Source: Omphalotus guepiniiformis (Eukaryota; Basidiomycota; Agaricomycetes; Agaricales; Omphalotaceae). Taken from it: 64,000 nucleotides of DNA. How positions within the stretch are numbered: position 1 is the first letter of the stretch; each line of letters starts with the position of its first letter. Below, piece after piece: positions 45,757 through 58,400 of the stretch. The translations under genes were made by a program, and so were the position numbers. The notes below the pieces were generated by a model. The model was not told where the DNA came from, did not search any database, and saw only the letters and a program-made list of their open reading frames with translations. The stretch lies in the NCBI GenBank assembly GCA_028554645.1, contig JAQOOI010000057.1, positions 62,001 to 126,000 of the forward strand. The letters are read 5' to 3'.

Positions 45757-46208
45757 TGTTACGAACGTTTTCTTTTTCATCTTATCTCATTGTTTGTGCA
45801 TATAGACACTTTTATTATCAGTAGATAACATTGTAAGTTATAGATCTAGGGTTATATTAAATACACACGTATGTAGCATGATGATCGAGATCAAGCATGT
45901 AGACCTCAAGGCGATCACGATCATTAATGAAGTACTTGAGGCGATCGAACTCATGGTAGACACACAGTGGATTAGTCAAGGGTTATAGCCCAGGGTTTAG
46001 GGTTTTATTTACGTATATAATAAGTCCGCTTAGGTAGATATTTCTTTAGCTTCGATCTTGTCAATAACTCCTCGAGTTTAGACTTGTACTTAGCATACTT
46101 CCTTGTATTGTCTCTCTTCTCAATTCCACTTTCTGCTTTTCTCTTACTCGTGTGAAACTAAGATCATTGTGTTTGGTTATTTGAGTTTGATAACTCGAGT
46201 CACTGACA
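45757..46208 (+). repeat. 3' LTR of gypsy copy 2
   Basis: 452 bp, about 98% identical to the 5' LTR by eye. Confidence 0.9.
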
Positions 46209-46268
46209 TACAGAGATATATTCCCTTTTACAGCTGCCGAATCTCTTGGCAAATGTCTCCTGCGACGG
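46209..46268. repeat. Remnant of a MULE terminal inverted repeat
   Basis: TACAGAGATATATTCCCTTT and the following about 40 bp match the right TIR of the 24.8-26.0-kb element (25838-25898). The LTR cuts it off on its left side. Confidence 0.7.
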
Positions 46269-46269
46269 C

Positions 46270-46700
46270 GTATTATGACTATATTTGAACTATGTATTTG
46301 AACTTGGAGATTATAACTTATGGACTGTATTTGAACTGTAGTATTACTATATATCTGAAAAAAAAAATAGCAATTGAACCACATCTGATCTCCAGTAAAT
46401 GTAATAGACTAGGTATCTGAACTCAGCAATTGAACAGTACTTGAACCTAGTGATTGAACTGCATTTGAATTACTGTATTTGAACTGTAGTAATACAATGA
46501 ATGAAATATTGAGTTATCTGAACTTAGCAATGAACTGCATTTGAACTGCAATATATATTGTGAACCAAGAAGTATTTGAACAGCAATTGAAACCATAATG
46601 ATCAATGAACCAGGTATATAAACTGGAATTGACAATTAACTTAAGATATTATTTGCACCGAAATGTGTATCTACTGTGCAATATTATTTGAGATATCCCA
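46270..46700. repeat. Degenerate TTGAACT-rich repeat (right block)
   Basis: Same family and orientation as 24040-24420, including a shared TATCTACTGTGCAA segment near 46667 and 24418. Confidence 0.6.
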
Positions 46701-46725
46701 CTATAAGATTATATAAGAGAGTTCA

Positions 46726-46815
46726 AATACCATTCATTATATCATCTGGTTCAATTGCGGTTCATATCTCGGGCTTCACTGAAATTGATTAATCAAAACT
46801 GGTTGTACTTTTCTC
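46726..46815 (+). repeat. Headless copy of the SINE-like repeat tail
   Basis: ATCTGGTTCAATTG, GGTTCATATCTC, GGCTTCACTGAA and ATTGATTAATCA match the tail of 24743-24572 in inverted orientation. No A or B box is seen in front. Confidence 0.5.
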
Positions 46816-47118
46816 ACCAATGATTAATCAAAAAAGGTTCTACTTATGTAAAACTATCATTGCAAATCTGAGACCAATTGTCTTTCACATAGATATTCCA
46901 GCTTTCAAGACCTGAGAAATAACCTGAATGAGACAGCTTGGTCGATGCCTCAGTGTCAAAGATGGTGACTTTCTAAATCCAACAGCACTGACTGAACATC
47001 CCTTCTCGTTGCTCGAGCTCATATATGGCCTAGCACAAAGGGGTTCATCCACTCACACCATCAACAACTCCTACAAACCTTGTATTTCCCAGTACTACCA
47101 CAAACCACAAAGGATCAT

Positions 47119-48194
47119 TCAAACAACACATTCAAAAACACTCCCACCAACCAACCCACCAACCTCATCCTCATCCTCCCACACCCCCCACATCCCATTC
47201 GATAACCCAGTACCAGTATCAGTATCAGTATCCGTATCAGTACCAGTACCAGTACCAGTATCAGTACCAGTATTAGTGTACTGTACCATATACCTCGTCC
47301 TTCCATCAGCCTTCAAATTAACCTCACACACCCGCCAACGTATTTCATCCTCTGTATCAGGGGAGAAGATAAATTGGAGTTGCATGAGCTGCATATGGTC
47401 TCGGAGAAGTTTCGTTGCGGCGTCGGGTGATATACGTGATCTGATGGTGGTGGTGGTGGTGGTATGGCCCGGGGGTGTACTCGGAGTCTGAGAGGGGAGA
47501 GGGGGGGAGGGTGAGGGAGAGGGAGAGGGAGAGGGAATGGCCGCGGCCTGAGGATCGGCGGGGGCGGGGGCGGGAGGGGTAGTGGGAAAGAGATGCGGGT
47601 AGTGTTCTTTCATGAATTTCTTCTGACTGAAAAGAACACGAACACGAAAAAACGAAAATTCAAAAGAAAAAGAGAATTAGTGTATTAGGGTATAAACCAG
47701 AAACGGCGGTTACCTTTCACCTGTCCGTTTCGCATAAACCGACCTCATCTTAGAGTTTTTCCCCAAGGTCGGTCGAACGACATGTACTTTATACAATACG
47801 AGTGCTGAGAATGCGTAGTGCATGCGGTAGAAATGGCTACAAAGTCAAGTAAACGTTCAAACAGTGATCAGCGTAAAACCTCGGAGACTCGACTCGAGCG
47901 TGAATGCTATCAAAACATCCACCAACACACTCACTCCTCAAACGTCTCCGGAACCATCCCCAACAACTCATCATACCTCCTCAAAAACGCCCCCACATCC
48001 CCAATTCTCTCCGGCCCGTCCATCCTCATCGACATCGCAAACCCAGATTCCCCAAACTCACGAAACATCCTATCCCTCCGTGTAACATCAGACCTCACAA
48101 AATCACTCGATAATGCTTGTGTTTGGATGTAGAAGCATATTTTGTCTGCGATGGTTTGGGCTAGTGTTATTTGGGTTTTGGTTATAGGGGGCAT
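47119..48194 (-). CDS. Conserved hypothetical protein (three exons)
   Basis: Exons 48194-47935, 47836-47714 and 47626-47119 join in frame (introns 98 and 87 nt) to 296 residues. The N-terminal half reads as a well-formed helical domain: ADKICFYIQ, SSDFVRSDVTRRDRMFREF, MRMDGPERIGDVGAFLRRY, PETFEDHFYRMHYAF and RPTLGKNSKMRSVYAKRTG. A Pro/Ser-rich linker and a second conserved stretch, LLRDHMQLMQLQFIFSP, follow. A TG/TD dipeptide repeat lies near the C terminus. No known domain is recognised. There is no signal peptide. It shares a 178-bp divergent promoter region with the EFM7-like gene. Confidence 0.7.
47206..47277 (-). repeat. GTATCA/GTACCA hexamer array inside coding sequence
   Basis: About a dozen six-base units encode alternating Thr-Gly and Thr-Asp in the hypothetical protein. 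Changes by whole units keep the frame. Confidence 0.8.
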
Positions 48195-48372
48195 TGTAAT
48201 TGCGAGGAGGAGGAAGGGAGGAAGGGAGGAGGGACACGTGATGGATACGACTGTATGAGCAACGCAACACTGAGACGGCTTTAGCCGAGAGGGCGGAAGG
48301 TCAGTCAGCTCGATCCGGCTCGGCTCTCACCAAATTTTTTTTACTGCTACTCTTACCATCATCACAGTATCA

Positions 48373-49950
48373 ATGTCACCCTCCTCCTCACCCTCCTCCT
48401 CCTCTGACGATGATATCGATCTCTCACTCGATACAGTCTTCACCGTACGTAAATCATTCCATTTCCATCATTTCTCTCCTTAGTGCTCACCAATCTCACT
48501 TACTCTCGCTCTGCGTTACGTTTTGCGTTCTACGTTCTGCGTTCAACAGGAACCCCCTCGTCCGCCTACACCTGAACCTACGATTAGTACCTATCTTCGC
48601 GAGATCAATAGGGATGGGAATGGGGATGTCGGGGATGCGGGTGTAGAAAGGGTTGCTATTAAGATAAAACTCGTTGGATCGCATCCTCTTTGGGGTCACT
48701 ATTTGTCAGTCACCCCCCTTCCTCATTCCTCGTTCTTCCTATCCTCATTCTTCCTTTCTTCATTCATCCCTCTAAATAAACAAACCACACACGCTAATCG
48801 AAATCACCTGCGCAGATGGAACTCCGCCCGATGTATATCCACCTACCTAGACCAAAACCCCCACATCTACAAAAACCGCTTCGTCTTAGAGTTAGGTGCG
48901 GGTGGAGGGTTACCTAGTATTATTGCGGTTTTGAATGGGGCTAAAAAGGTACGCCGCCAATATATATCTCCCCCGTACCCAAGTATACCTAGAATCTGAT
49001 TTTGAACTATGCATACACGATTCCTCGCGACACTCGACTCGGAATTTGGAAAGCCCAGGTTACAATAACCGACTATCCAGATCAAGATCTCGTCAAGAAT
49101 ATGAGGTTCAACGTAGATGAGAATGTAAAAGATGAGAGAGTTAGACAGAGGGTTGTTGTTCAGGTTCGTTTCCTTCCTTCCATCCATCCTTCCCCCTTCC
49201 GTCCTTCCTTCCTTCCTTCTTTCCTTCCTTCCTTCCTTCCTTCCGTCCTGCCCCGCGCTGCCTCTATATCTTCTACGTTCTACGTGTCGTTTTCTCGTCT
49301 CTGACTCACCATCAAAAGGGATACACATGGGGAACACCCATCAAACCACTCCTAGACGCTCTACAACCCGAACCCGAACTAGGGTACCATGTTCTTATCC
49401 TTTCTGATCTCCTCTTCAACCACTCTCAGGTGTGTCTGTCTATGTCTACTCTACCCACCCACGTAATCCCCCGATGCACCGATTTCCCCTACGTGACATC
49501 TGCTTACAATCAATTGTCTTTCAGCACGACGCCCTACTAAAAACCTGCGAACAAGTTTTACTCCCTTCGAATCGATCTCTTACCACCGGCACCGCTGCAT
49601 CGTCTGAACCACAAACAGAACCAGAAACACAAACTGAAAAACAAACACAAGCAGACTCGGAGGAACCAGACCCATGCATCCTAGTCTTCTACACCCACCA
49701 CCGTCCAAAATACGCACATCGTGATATGGAATTCTTCGAAAAAGCTCGTGGGAGAGGATGGATATGTGAGGAGATTGTTGTTAGGAAGTATCCGGTGAGT
49801 TTTGGTTTGCTTCTCTTATTTCCCGCTCCTCGACCTCGTTTCACGTATACGTACTAACGATTTGCGTAGCCCATGTTCCCTGACGATACAGGAGCAGAAG
49901 AAATGCGTTCGACTGTACATGGTTGGAAATTGACCCGCTCTGAAAGCTGA
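48373..49950 (+). CDS. EFM7: EFM7-type protein N-terminal/lysine methyltransferase
   Basis: Seven exons (48373-48444, 48550-48704, 48816-48948, 49059-49163, 49319-49429, 49525-49794, 49870-49950) join to 308 residues. The family's core is present: HPLWGHYLWNSAR before the fold, the S-adenosylmethionine loop VLELGAGGGLPSI (about residues 99-111), VTITDYPDQDL (acidic residue for the ribose), GYTWGTPIKPLL, HVLILSDLLFNHSQHDALL and VFYTHHRPKYAHRDMEFF. In yeast, EFM7 methylates the N-terminal glycine and adjacent lysine of translation elongation factor 1A in the cytosol. An acidic Ser-rich start and a Glu/Thr/Gln insert (about residues 190-210) are typical fungal length differences. Intron 4 contains a CTTCC-rich run. 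Confidence 0.92.
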
Positions 49951-52183
49951 AGTGGAGACATTGAGTTCGTAGAAAGTGTATAGGACAATAACATGGTCAA
50001 GGTCCCGGTCAAGCTAAGGGTTACTTGGCCTGGTGACCGGTGACCGTGTGCGGACGGGCAGGGGAGTTGGGGTAAAGTGTTAATGTTTAGACGCGTAGGT
50101 ATTGCTGGCAGGTAGCCAGGCGGGCGGTCGATTTGTGTACATATTGGGTGCATGAATGAAAGAATAGCGTTGTTTTTCTCTTTCAACTTCAACATGCGGC
50201 GGGGCTTGCAGTATGGCAAGTAAGCAGATCGATCGTGCGTGCCCTGCGCGTGAGTTGTCAAAAACGTCATGGATTATCTTGGCGCACGAAGACAGAAAAC
50301 ACATTGCACTTAGGGTGCACATTCTCTCCTTGCCTCCTCGCCCGGGTAGCCTGTCAAAGCGAGTCTCATCAGTGTCTCATCCTCCGACAACTGCTGGGCT
50401 CTGCTGGGCTCTGGTGGGTAAGTAAGGTAGGCACCAGGAGGCACCAGGAGGCACCAGGTCAAGGTACAGTACATGCCGTTTTGATCGTGTTATCCTGAAC
50501 CTGGTCCGACCTTGATCAGAACGCTTCATGAATCATCGCTCTACGTACGATCAGGGATTGTATGTGTGACATCGTACCATCCGATCGTACACCAGGAAAC
50601 ACCAGGGCCTATGTACCAGGGCGATGTCAAGTACATACCGCTCGCGGGACGCCTGAGAGTGCGCACACGGCTCACTAATTCATCGTACCCGTATTAGCAT
50701 CAACATCTCAGCGGATCCCTCCGAATCCGAACTTGGTGTTGCCCAGTGCGGGAGCGCAGCATACTGAATCCCATGATGGTTTTAACTCAGTTCCGACTCT
50801 ATTGTATGTGCACACATACAGCCGTATCGCCTACAGGGTTTTAATCAAACGCTGCCTGCCAAAGCGGCAATACCTCAACCATCCCTTGATCTTGAGCTTG
50901 ATATGTTTCCTTTCATAAGTGACTGAGAGCTCCGCATGAGCGCATGAGCGCTTGAGCTTCTATAATGGCATTCCATCCAGATTCTCATACAACGGACGGA
51001 GTTTTACTATCATCTATGTTGTATGTACTCGTAGCGATGGTAGGTTATAGAAGCCTCGTAGTTTTTGCAACCCTCAGTGCTCACCAACTTGCAATGTACA
51101 TGATGTCACTGAGGGCCTAACTTCGAGTATGTCATATCCGTGAATCCGTACACGCGTACGCCATCTATTGTATTGTCGAGTGTGATCGTATGTAGGCCTT
51201 CGAAACGACACCGCAGTAGAGTGGATCAGTAGTAGATTCTGTGGAAAGACGGATCCCATGAGGTCCCATGAGGTAGGAAATGACTATGTACATATGATAT
51301 TCAAGTGAAGCGCTTCTTTCTCCTTGGAAGCTTCACGAAATCAACCAGTAATCTTAATCAACCGTGGTTGCTAGTCTCCCCGACTGATCCTCTTGGGGTC
51401 ATTGACTAGCGTCCGAATCCATGAATACAGGCGGCCAGTAACATATAAATTATACAGCCATCGAAAAACATGAGCCTGAGGCGTTCCTCGTTTTCGATTG
51501 TTTTTTCTTTTTCTTATGTTTCGATTATTATCAATTCATGCATGCAATCCCTGCGCATACTTTGACGGACTCAATTTTAGTCCCATACATCTCGAATCGT
51601 AACTCAAGACTTTCTCCCTCTATAACTAACCGACAAGAACCATAACTTTGAATGAGAAATGTATGTGTATGTATTATATTTACCAAGTATCCAATAACTC
51701 AAACAACTACTGACTAGATTGTAAAGCCTTTACTATGTATGTAAGTACTTCAATTGTGTTAGCTACAAAAAAAAGGTGGGGAGGGGTACAATGAACGAAA
51801 TGACTCCGTATCATACTAGGAGACGTATCAATAATATAAGTAAGAGTAAATACTGAACGAAATACGAAAAGAAAAAGAAGAATGAGAAATGAACGAATAT
51901 ATCGAAAAACGAGAAACTGGAAACTGGAAACGGGTGTGTGCACTGTGTGTGTAGTAGATACAAGAATCGAAAATCGAAAGAAAGCAAAAGGAAGGTAGGT
52001 AGGTAGTTGTACTATGTAACGAAAGGGTCAATTATAAGGCTGATACAAAAAACCATAGCTGAGATTACGCATGTATGCATTAGCCAATATCGCATAGATT
52101 TTTACTTGGCCCGGCAAATACCAAGAACCAAGGGCCAGGAGGGGGGGGGGCGCAAATTCGAAGATCAAGTCTGAATCCCAGAC
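49951..52183. other. Intergenic stretch, no supported gene
   Basis: An 11-bp direct repeat GGCACCAGGAG occurs three times at about 50431-50460. The last 500 bp are A-rich, probably the 3' flank of the acyl-CoA oxidase gene. No domain-bearing frame is found. Confidence 0.45.
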
Positions 52184-54435
52184 TCAGAGACGCGCCCGAA
52201 TCTCTTTCAACTCCAACTGATGACTAATCTCCGAATCAACCACCAACGAACCCAAATGATCACCTTCAAAACACTCCAAATCATCCACAAAATCATTCCA
52301 CTCCCTATCCCCAACAACCGGCGCACTAACATACGGCACCACCCCCGTCCCTTCAACCAACCTTCCCAAATGAGGCAAAACCCCATCAACTGCCTTGCTC
52401 TCCATTTCCTCTTGCATACCCCTACCGACCCCCCCAACCTCAGCATACCAAGCCGCATCATATTTCATAACACTAGCTTCGTATAAATCAATTAGGCAAG
52501 GTAAAACGCCTTCTGATACGGCTGCGTCGTATGCCATACGATGACCGATTGCTTCGACGATTGGTTGACATTTTGGTAAGATTAATCGATTAGCGTCGGG
52601 GGATCGATGATGGGGTGATTGGTGGAGGATTGAACGACAGGAAGAGAGTAGGGATTGTTCGTGTCTTGCGAGTAGAGAATCTGGGTCTGTTGTGGGAGGG
52701 AGGGAGTATCGACCGAGGAGAAGCTCGTTGGCCAGTCCTATAATAATAATATTAGCGTTAGTCAATATGTTCATACTTTTTCGTTGCATTGAAAAGCCTA
52801 CTTACTAATGGATAAACCAAGAATATCGCCTTCAGCAATCGCTATACCCCGGACCTCGGCCTACAAAGCAATACATTGTCATGATCAATACTCCCTCTCA
52901 ATCAACGAAGGAACTCACATGCATAGTCGACATCTGATTATACCCAAACAACCCTTGAGCCCCACACCTCTCCGAAATCGCCATAACCGAAGCCTGCGAA
53001 TGCTGTATCGAAATAGTCTTCGCACAAGCCGCAATCCCATGTCTAACCCTCATATCAACACCAGGATCCGAAAACTTCTTACATGCCCATCTAAAAAACG
53101 CCTTCAAAACATACGCTTGCGCAACACAAGTAACAATCGGTATCTGTTGTGTCCTAAAAGAAATAATAGGCGTCAACTGTCCAGGGTTATTCGAAGAATG
53201 TATCATTCTTCTGGAACTATACATGTACCCAATGGTAGCGTATAAATCCATTGCGGTACCCCCGAAGAGAGAAAGAGCCATTGTACCGACAGCAACGCGA
53301 GATATCGCATATGCGAAATCCGAACGAAGAGAGTGGGTTCGCTCGAGTGGACCCAAAAGTGCAGTTGCGGGTAGACGGACGTTGTTGAATGAAGTTATGG
53401 AATGGTTGACTGGATTGGTACCTCCCCGGTAAGGAAGTTTCCTAGAACAGTCGTCTTGGTTAGTTCCTTGCTGAAGTAAACTTTAATATATATAAATTCA
53501 CCTGCAAGTGATACCCTCACACATCCGTTCACCATCGTTGAGGTTAACAACGAACGGACGAACTCCATGGAAGTTGTCATTGACAATAAGACGTGCCATG
53601 ATGATACCAACGCAAGGCGTTCCAGCGGGCGCAGTAGGTGGCATGAATCTAGATGAGTCACCATTTGAGGATATTACCGTGAATTGAATGTCGAATTGAT
53701 GTCATGGATAACCGGACAACAATAACCGAAGGGTTCATTCATAAATTGATTTTAAAAAAATGACGACGACAGATGAACGTAAGAATCATTCAAAAAGACA
53801 ATAAACCAAAAGGGAATTCACGTACTTTGCAGCACCTGGCGTTGGTGTATTCAGGCAAAATTCTCCGTTTGGGAGGAGCGTTGCTGTTGTCTCCAGATTC
53901 TCGGCATCGAGACCGTGTGCCAACTCTGTCAAACAGTATTGACCGCTATAATGCCACGGTAGGTGTTAGAACCCAGTCAACGAAGGAAAAGCAGTAGCGT
54001 ACAGTTTTTTGAACCGTAGAAGATCATCGATGAGGGGTAGAAGGTCAAGGCGACGATTCATATACTGGGTGAGAGTTCCGATAACCAGGTTGTACTGGAT
54101 TGTCAAGAGGGTGGTTGCAGCTCGGTCGAGGAGAAGAGCAGGGTCTTGGTTCAGCGACCAGAATTTTGGGGTAAGTGTTTGAATGTCCCGCGGAGTTAGG
54201 TCTACGCATCACAAAATCATCGCTCGAGTGAGTACTATGGCAAGCCGTAGACAAGAAACAATTACTCACTGTACGAGGTCCCAATAGCTTTAGCACGTGC
54301 ATACGACAATCGCGCCTGTTGAGAACCATCTAGTTTCGAATACGCACGAGGACCAAGAGTTTGAAACAGAGGATGAGTTGGAAGGTGAGAAGTATAAGAT
54401 GTGAATGTAGAAGACGATTGAGATGCTGAAGACAT
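52184..54435 (-). CDS. Peroxisomal acyl-CoA oxidase-like protein
   Basis: Seven exons on the minus strand (54435-54270, 54201-54003, 53945-53826, 53648-53502, 53441-52919, 52860-52806, 52737-52184) give 587 residues with all phases consistent. Family blocks in order: DPALLLDRAATTLL, GQYCLTELAHGLDAENLETTATLLPNGEF, FMPPTAPAG, VNDNFHGVRPFVVNLNDG, the PYRGGTNP stretch, and SERCGAQGLFGYN. These enzymes oxidise acyl-CoA to trans-2-enoyl-CoA with FAD and O2, the first step of beta-oxidation in peroxisomes. The C terminus ARL fits a type 1 peroxisomal targeting signal. It is shorter than the usual 650-700 residues, mainly in the C-terminal region. Intron 3 is long (177 nt) but no exon is missing there. 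Confidence 0.9.
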
Positions 54436-54558
54436 TGTGTGTGTGTGTGAAGAGAGATTACAAAGGATAGGATTAGAGATACAGTAGGCAGAAAACCGAA
54501 CGAAAAACCAGGAAATTGGAATTGAGGAAAATACGGTACTTGTCGGGACACGTCCAGG

Positions 54559-54566
54559 TATATATA
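54559..54566 (-). promoter_or_regulatory. TATA-like box of the acyl-CoA oxidase gene
   Basis: GTATATATACC lies about 125 nt before the ATG at 54435. Confidence 0.4.
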
Positions 54567-54933
54567 CGAAAGTGCAGGGATACAAAAAGTCAGCATCGTC
54601 AGGGCTTTCCAAAATAATAAGTGAAAATTGACTCGGCCAAACAAAAAAAAAAAAGGTTAATCAACGTGGAAATAGCGTCAGAGTAAAACCCAAGAAGGCT
54701 GGACAGATCCCGCTCGGTTGTAGTACAATGTACAGGTACGGGTCCACGGGTGATATCGACGGAAGGAATTATTGACAATTTCGTGTATGTGTATCGAGGT
54801 CCAGAGTGGATTTGTAATCATTGAAAATGAGCGCTACATAGCTGGTCCATTCGGTCCATTCCTTCGTGCATCCCTCCACTCTGCAAGTTGCCACTCAGGG
54901 TAAACCCTGTCAATATTCAATCCGCATCGCCTA

Positions 54934-55467
54934 TTACTCGCACCAAGATGAATGGGTGAGCCATGCACGGTCACCACAGGCGAGTGTAAAACAGATAGAA
55001 TATTGAGGTAACCTATGCGCAATACATACGCATACGCATACAGAACCGGGAACAGGCAGCGGGACTGAAACAGCAAATGGTTCTGAAACGACAACACGCG
55101 GCACGCGCCTCCAAGGAGTAAACGAGAGCGGCCCTTCGAGATTGAATGTGACTGGCGACGGCGTGAGATTGGTCGGAGGGCAAGGACAATATAGAACGAC
55201 CCAAAGTCGGTCCTCGTACCGATAGGGTCGGTGGTTGGTTGTAAAAGGGAGAAAAACGACAACGAAATATTCAATTTCCATGCACACGTGTGTTTGTTTG
55301 CCGGGAACGGTGGCCGGCATTACTTGAGCCGTATTGCCGGGACGTTGCCGCTCGAGATGGTGCTCGGCGCTAAGCCATTCAAATTCAACATCTTCGTCTT
55401 TACTTTCAATCATTTTCGCAAGAAACTGAAGGCTCGGAGCACTACATAGAGACTCTCGACTCTCCAT
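54934..55467 (-). CDS. Hypothetical ORF, doubtful
   Basis: 177 codons from MESRESLCSAPS, with an acidic patch (IESKDEDVEFEW) and a mixed hydrophobic middle. A better-looking second frame (LNILSVLHSPVVTVHG, to a stop at 54834) would need a 34-nt intron at 55013-55046, shorter than any other here. No family is recognised. It may be a short real gene with a missed intron, or chance. Confidence 0.3.
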   Translation of the reverse strand: MESRESLCSAPSLQFLAKMIESKDEDVEFEWLSAEHHLERQRPGNTAQVMPATVPGKQTHVCMEIEYFVVVFLPFTTNHRPYRYEDRLWVVLYCPCPPTNLTPSPVTFNLEGPLSFTPWRRVPRVVVSEPFAVSVPLPVPGSVCVCVCIAHRLPQYSICFTLACGDRAWLTHSSWCE

Positions 55468-58400
55468 ACCAAGGACAGCTTGAGAATGGAGACTTCAACG
55501 CTCTAACTAGACAATGTCACAGGTACCTCGCAGGAAGATTTTGTTCATTGCAGTGTCGTTGGAGACGGGTACAGTACATCCCTGAGCGGGAGTCAAGCAA
55601 CCGCACATTGAAAATATCTATCTCGCTCCAATGATTCAAACAAGCTAGGTACCGATAATGTGTTGACTGGCTTGTGATGAAACATACTAACTAATAAATT
55701 CCTCGGATCGATCTGTGTCCCGTTCAAGCTGCATACACACTAGTTGACCATGCTCCCTCTCTTGGAAAGGCCACAGCTTGCGAATGAAAACTCAACTATG
55801 TGAGCCTGTACGAGATGAGCGAGGTGCCGGTAAGCTCATTACCCGGCCTTGCGGTTGCCGTATTTACCGTCAGACTTCAGTCATCGCGTTGATGCGCACC
55901 AGGGTCACTCGAGTCATTTTGCGGTGTGACCAGAACAGGACCAGAAACCCGCAGCTGGTATATGATTGGTAGCACTTCCTGCTCTCTTTCGCTCGCACAC
56001 TTACTTATGTTCATAAACATATGAACGTCAATCGCCACCGTCTAAACAGACAGACATCCACGCTAGCGCTGCAGCTGCAGGAGGAGGAGTACTAGTCGCT
56101 GCTAACCCTGACCCACTCCAATTGAATGACAAATTCAACATGCATGCATTTACAGCCTTACAGGTAACATATCCCCTCTCAACCCCATGCGTCTTACTTA
56201 CAATCCCAAACGGATCTTAAATTTCTCAAGAAAGTTGAAGCAAACATCCCGGAATTTCGGCCAGTAAGGGAACTTTCGAGCAAATATACATATGTATGTA
56301 CGAAGTGGAAGAAGACTGAAGCTTCCTCGGAACCGCAAACAAGTATAAGGAAACCCAAAAACCTAAATATCCCCTGAAGATTTGAGAAGATCAGACAGAA
56401 ATTGGTATTGAGGAGCCCACAACAAAACGTACTCAAACACAAAACGTACTCAAAATAAGTTTGTTCTTCTTACCCAGATTCCTTTCTTCCGTTTCGTCAC
56501 GAATAAAGATCTACGCAGGCTTGGTTAGAGATCCACACGGGCGCTTTCAGGCGCTTTCAGGGCTTCACCGTCATTTTCTCGGCCCTTCATTTGATATCCA
56601 CGTGGAAACGTAACATGTCTACTGGACGGGGATCTCATTAAACTGGCGGGGATCTGTGTGTGCAATGTATAATTGCATACAGTATGCATGTGTGCTAAAG
56701 TAGTAAGTACATATTTCTCATTGACCTCCGAGTCAGGGATCTTGTCTAAAACCAATCAATCTCTAGCGCTCATTTTCAGCGGTTTGTTGGGCTTGAAGTT
56801 GGCGCATCATTCATATTTGTACGCCACCGCCGCACTTGCGATATATGACAGCTCAGCAAGACGCGGAGAGAAAAAAACATACCGGAAACATACCGAAAAC
56901 ATACCAGGTTCAAGTTTACTTACGCCTCTACGCGAGCTCCCGCGCCAGTTCTACTCCAGTAGGAATACAACACGATACGGACTGAACAAACATTCAAAGT
57001 TGACAACATGTTTTTTTTCTTTTTGTTTTGTTTTGGCGTCGGTACGATTCTTTCGGACGGACAAGACGACCCGTATAATATATTCAAGTTATTACATGAT
57101 GATGTATGTCATCGCCAGCCTGCCACGCTCACCGTTGACCGTTGACCACTCAGGCTGAAGGTGATACAAATCATTTTTTACTTATGACTTATGATATCAC
57201 ATCTCGATTCGCGATTCGCGATTCGCGATTCACTTTCGTCTTTCGTTCGAGTCATTTGCGACGGTGCACGGTGCGTGCGTGCGTGCGTGCCCGGGCCAGT
57301 GCAAGGTAAGTGAATATACTTATACAGATATTTATACTCATGATCTCGATTCACCCCAATGCCCAGAACCCAGTACCCAAAAACGTTTCAGAGCGTTTCC
57401 TCCAGTTTCCTCCTCCCGAGTTCTGGCTCCCGAGATATTCAATGTGATGGTGGATGATACTGGGCTGGCCTTTTTTTTTGCTGCCTTGCCTTAACCTCAC
57501 ACATCAAAATCGGGAGCTTTATTCTTCAAATAAGTACTCATAACGGTTGGGTTGGCCGGGGTTGGGTTGTTAACATGTTGACCCTTGAAGGCGCCGGCCT
57601 TGCCTTTCTTATTGTTCTTTCTGCTCCACAACTCAATCTAGCGAAATATACATACAATACAATCCCATACGCAACTTCTGCAAGGCTGCAACGATCCCGA
57701 TTCTAGACCTGCCTTCAACTGACCCGTCGACGCTGCACGCATGCTCGAAGCTTAGCGCTTAGAGCTCGAAACTTGAAGACTGGCCGCCGGCCGCGTGGAA
57801 GGGGGAGTCGGGGAGTCCATTAGCAGTCATTACCAGTGTCTCGATTTCTTCCAAACTCGGAGGGAAGTTCAATATTCCCCACTGGCAATCTCCACGGATG
57901 ATGTCACTGCACTAGACCCGGCCTGAGGCCGCGGCAAGGGAGGAGGCCACTACATACTTACAATAAACCAGGAATTGTTTCACTTTACGAATCATAAAGT
58001 ACACCAAATACACGATCTTAACAACATACAGAGATAGCTAGCGCTGATGCGACGACATACACTCCCTCGGGGTTGCTCGGACTTCAAACATACCATACTG
58101 TACATTACTTATGAGGGGCGGGACGGCGCAACAGATAAATACGGTAAAGTAAATGAATAATGAATAATTGACTTTTTCACGTACTTACTTACTTGGTGCG
58201 CTGATGTACATAATGATATATATCCCGCCCGAGATATTCTGACATATGGTAATCTTACTGTGTACTTATATCCGCGGAACACAACCTGAAAGTCGACTCA
58301 CTCTGTATCTCTGCCGCATACGTATACAAAATCACACGACGAATCGGGATTTGGAAGTTCAAAGGACGCTCTGTCCGTGTCTGCGTCTGGACCGGGACGA

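Larger units (their letters stand above)
39940..46208 (+). mobile_element. Ty3/gypsy chromodomain retrotransposon, copy 2 (apparently intact)
   Basis: 6,269 bp: 5' LTR 39940-40391, untranslated leader, gag, pol in the -1 frame, polypurine tract and 3' LTR 45757-46208. The LTRs are 452 bp each, TGTTACG to TGACA, and differ at roughly nine sites (about 2%). Open gag and pol, a self-complementary primer site and a frameshift signal are all present. The order RT-RNase H-integrase-chromodomain places it among chromoviruses. The flanking pentamers (GCTAC before, TACAG after) do not match, so its two ends do not derive from one clean insertion. Confidence 0.94.

Noticed and set aside
54834..55467. 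Two-exon gene using a 34-nt intron
   Set aside because: 34 nt is well below the 47-nt-and-longer introns elsewhere in the window, and the donor is weak; kept only as a doubtful ORF.
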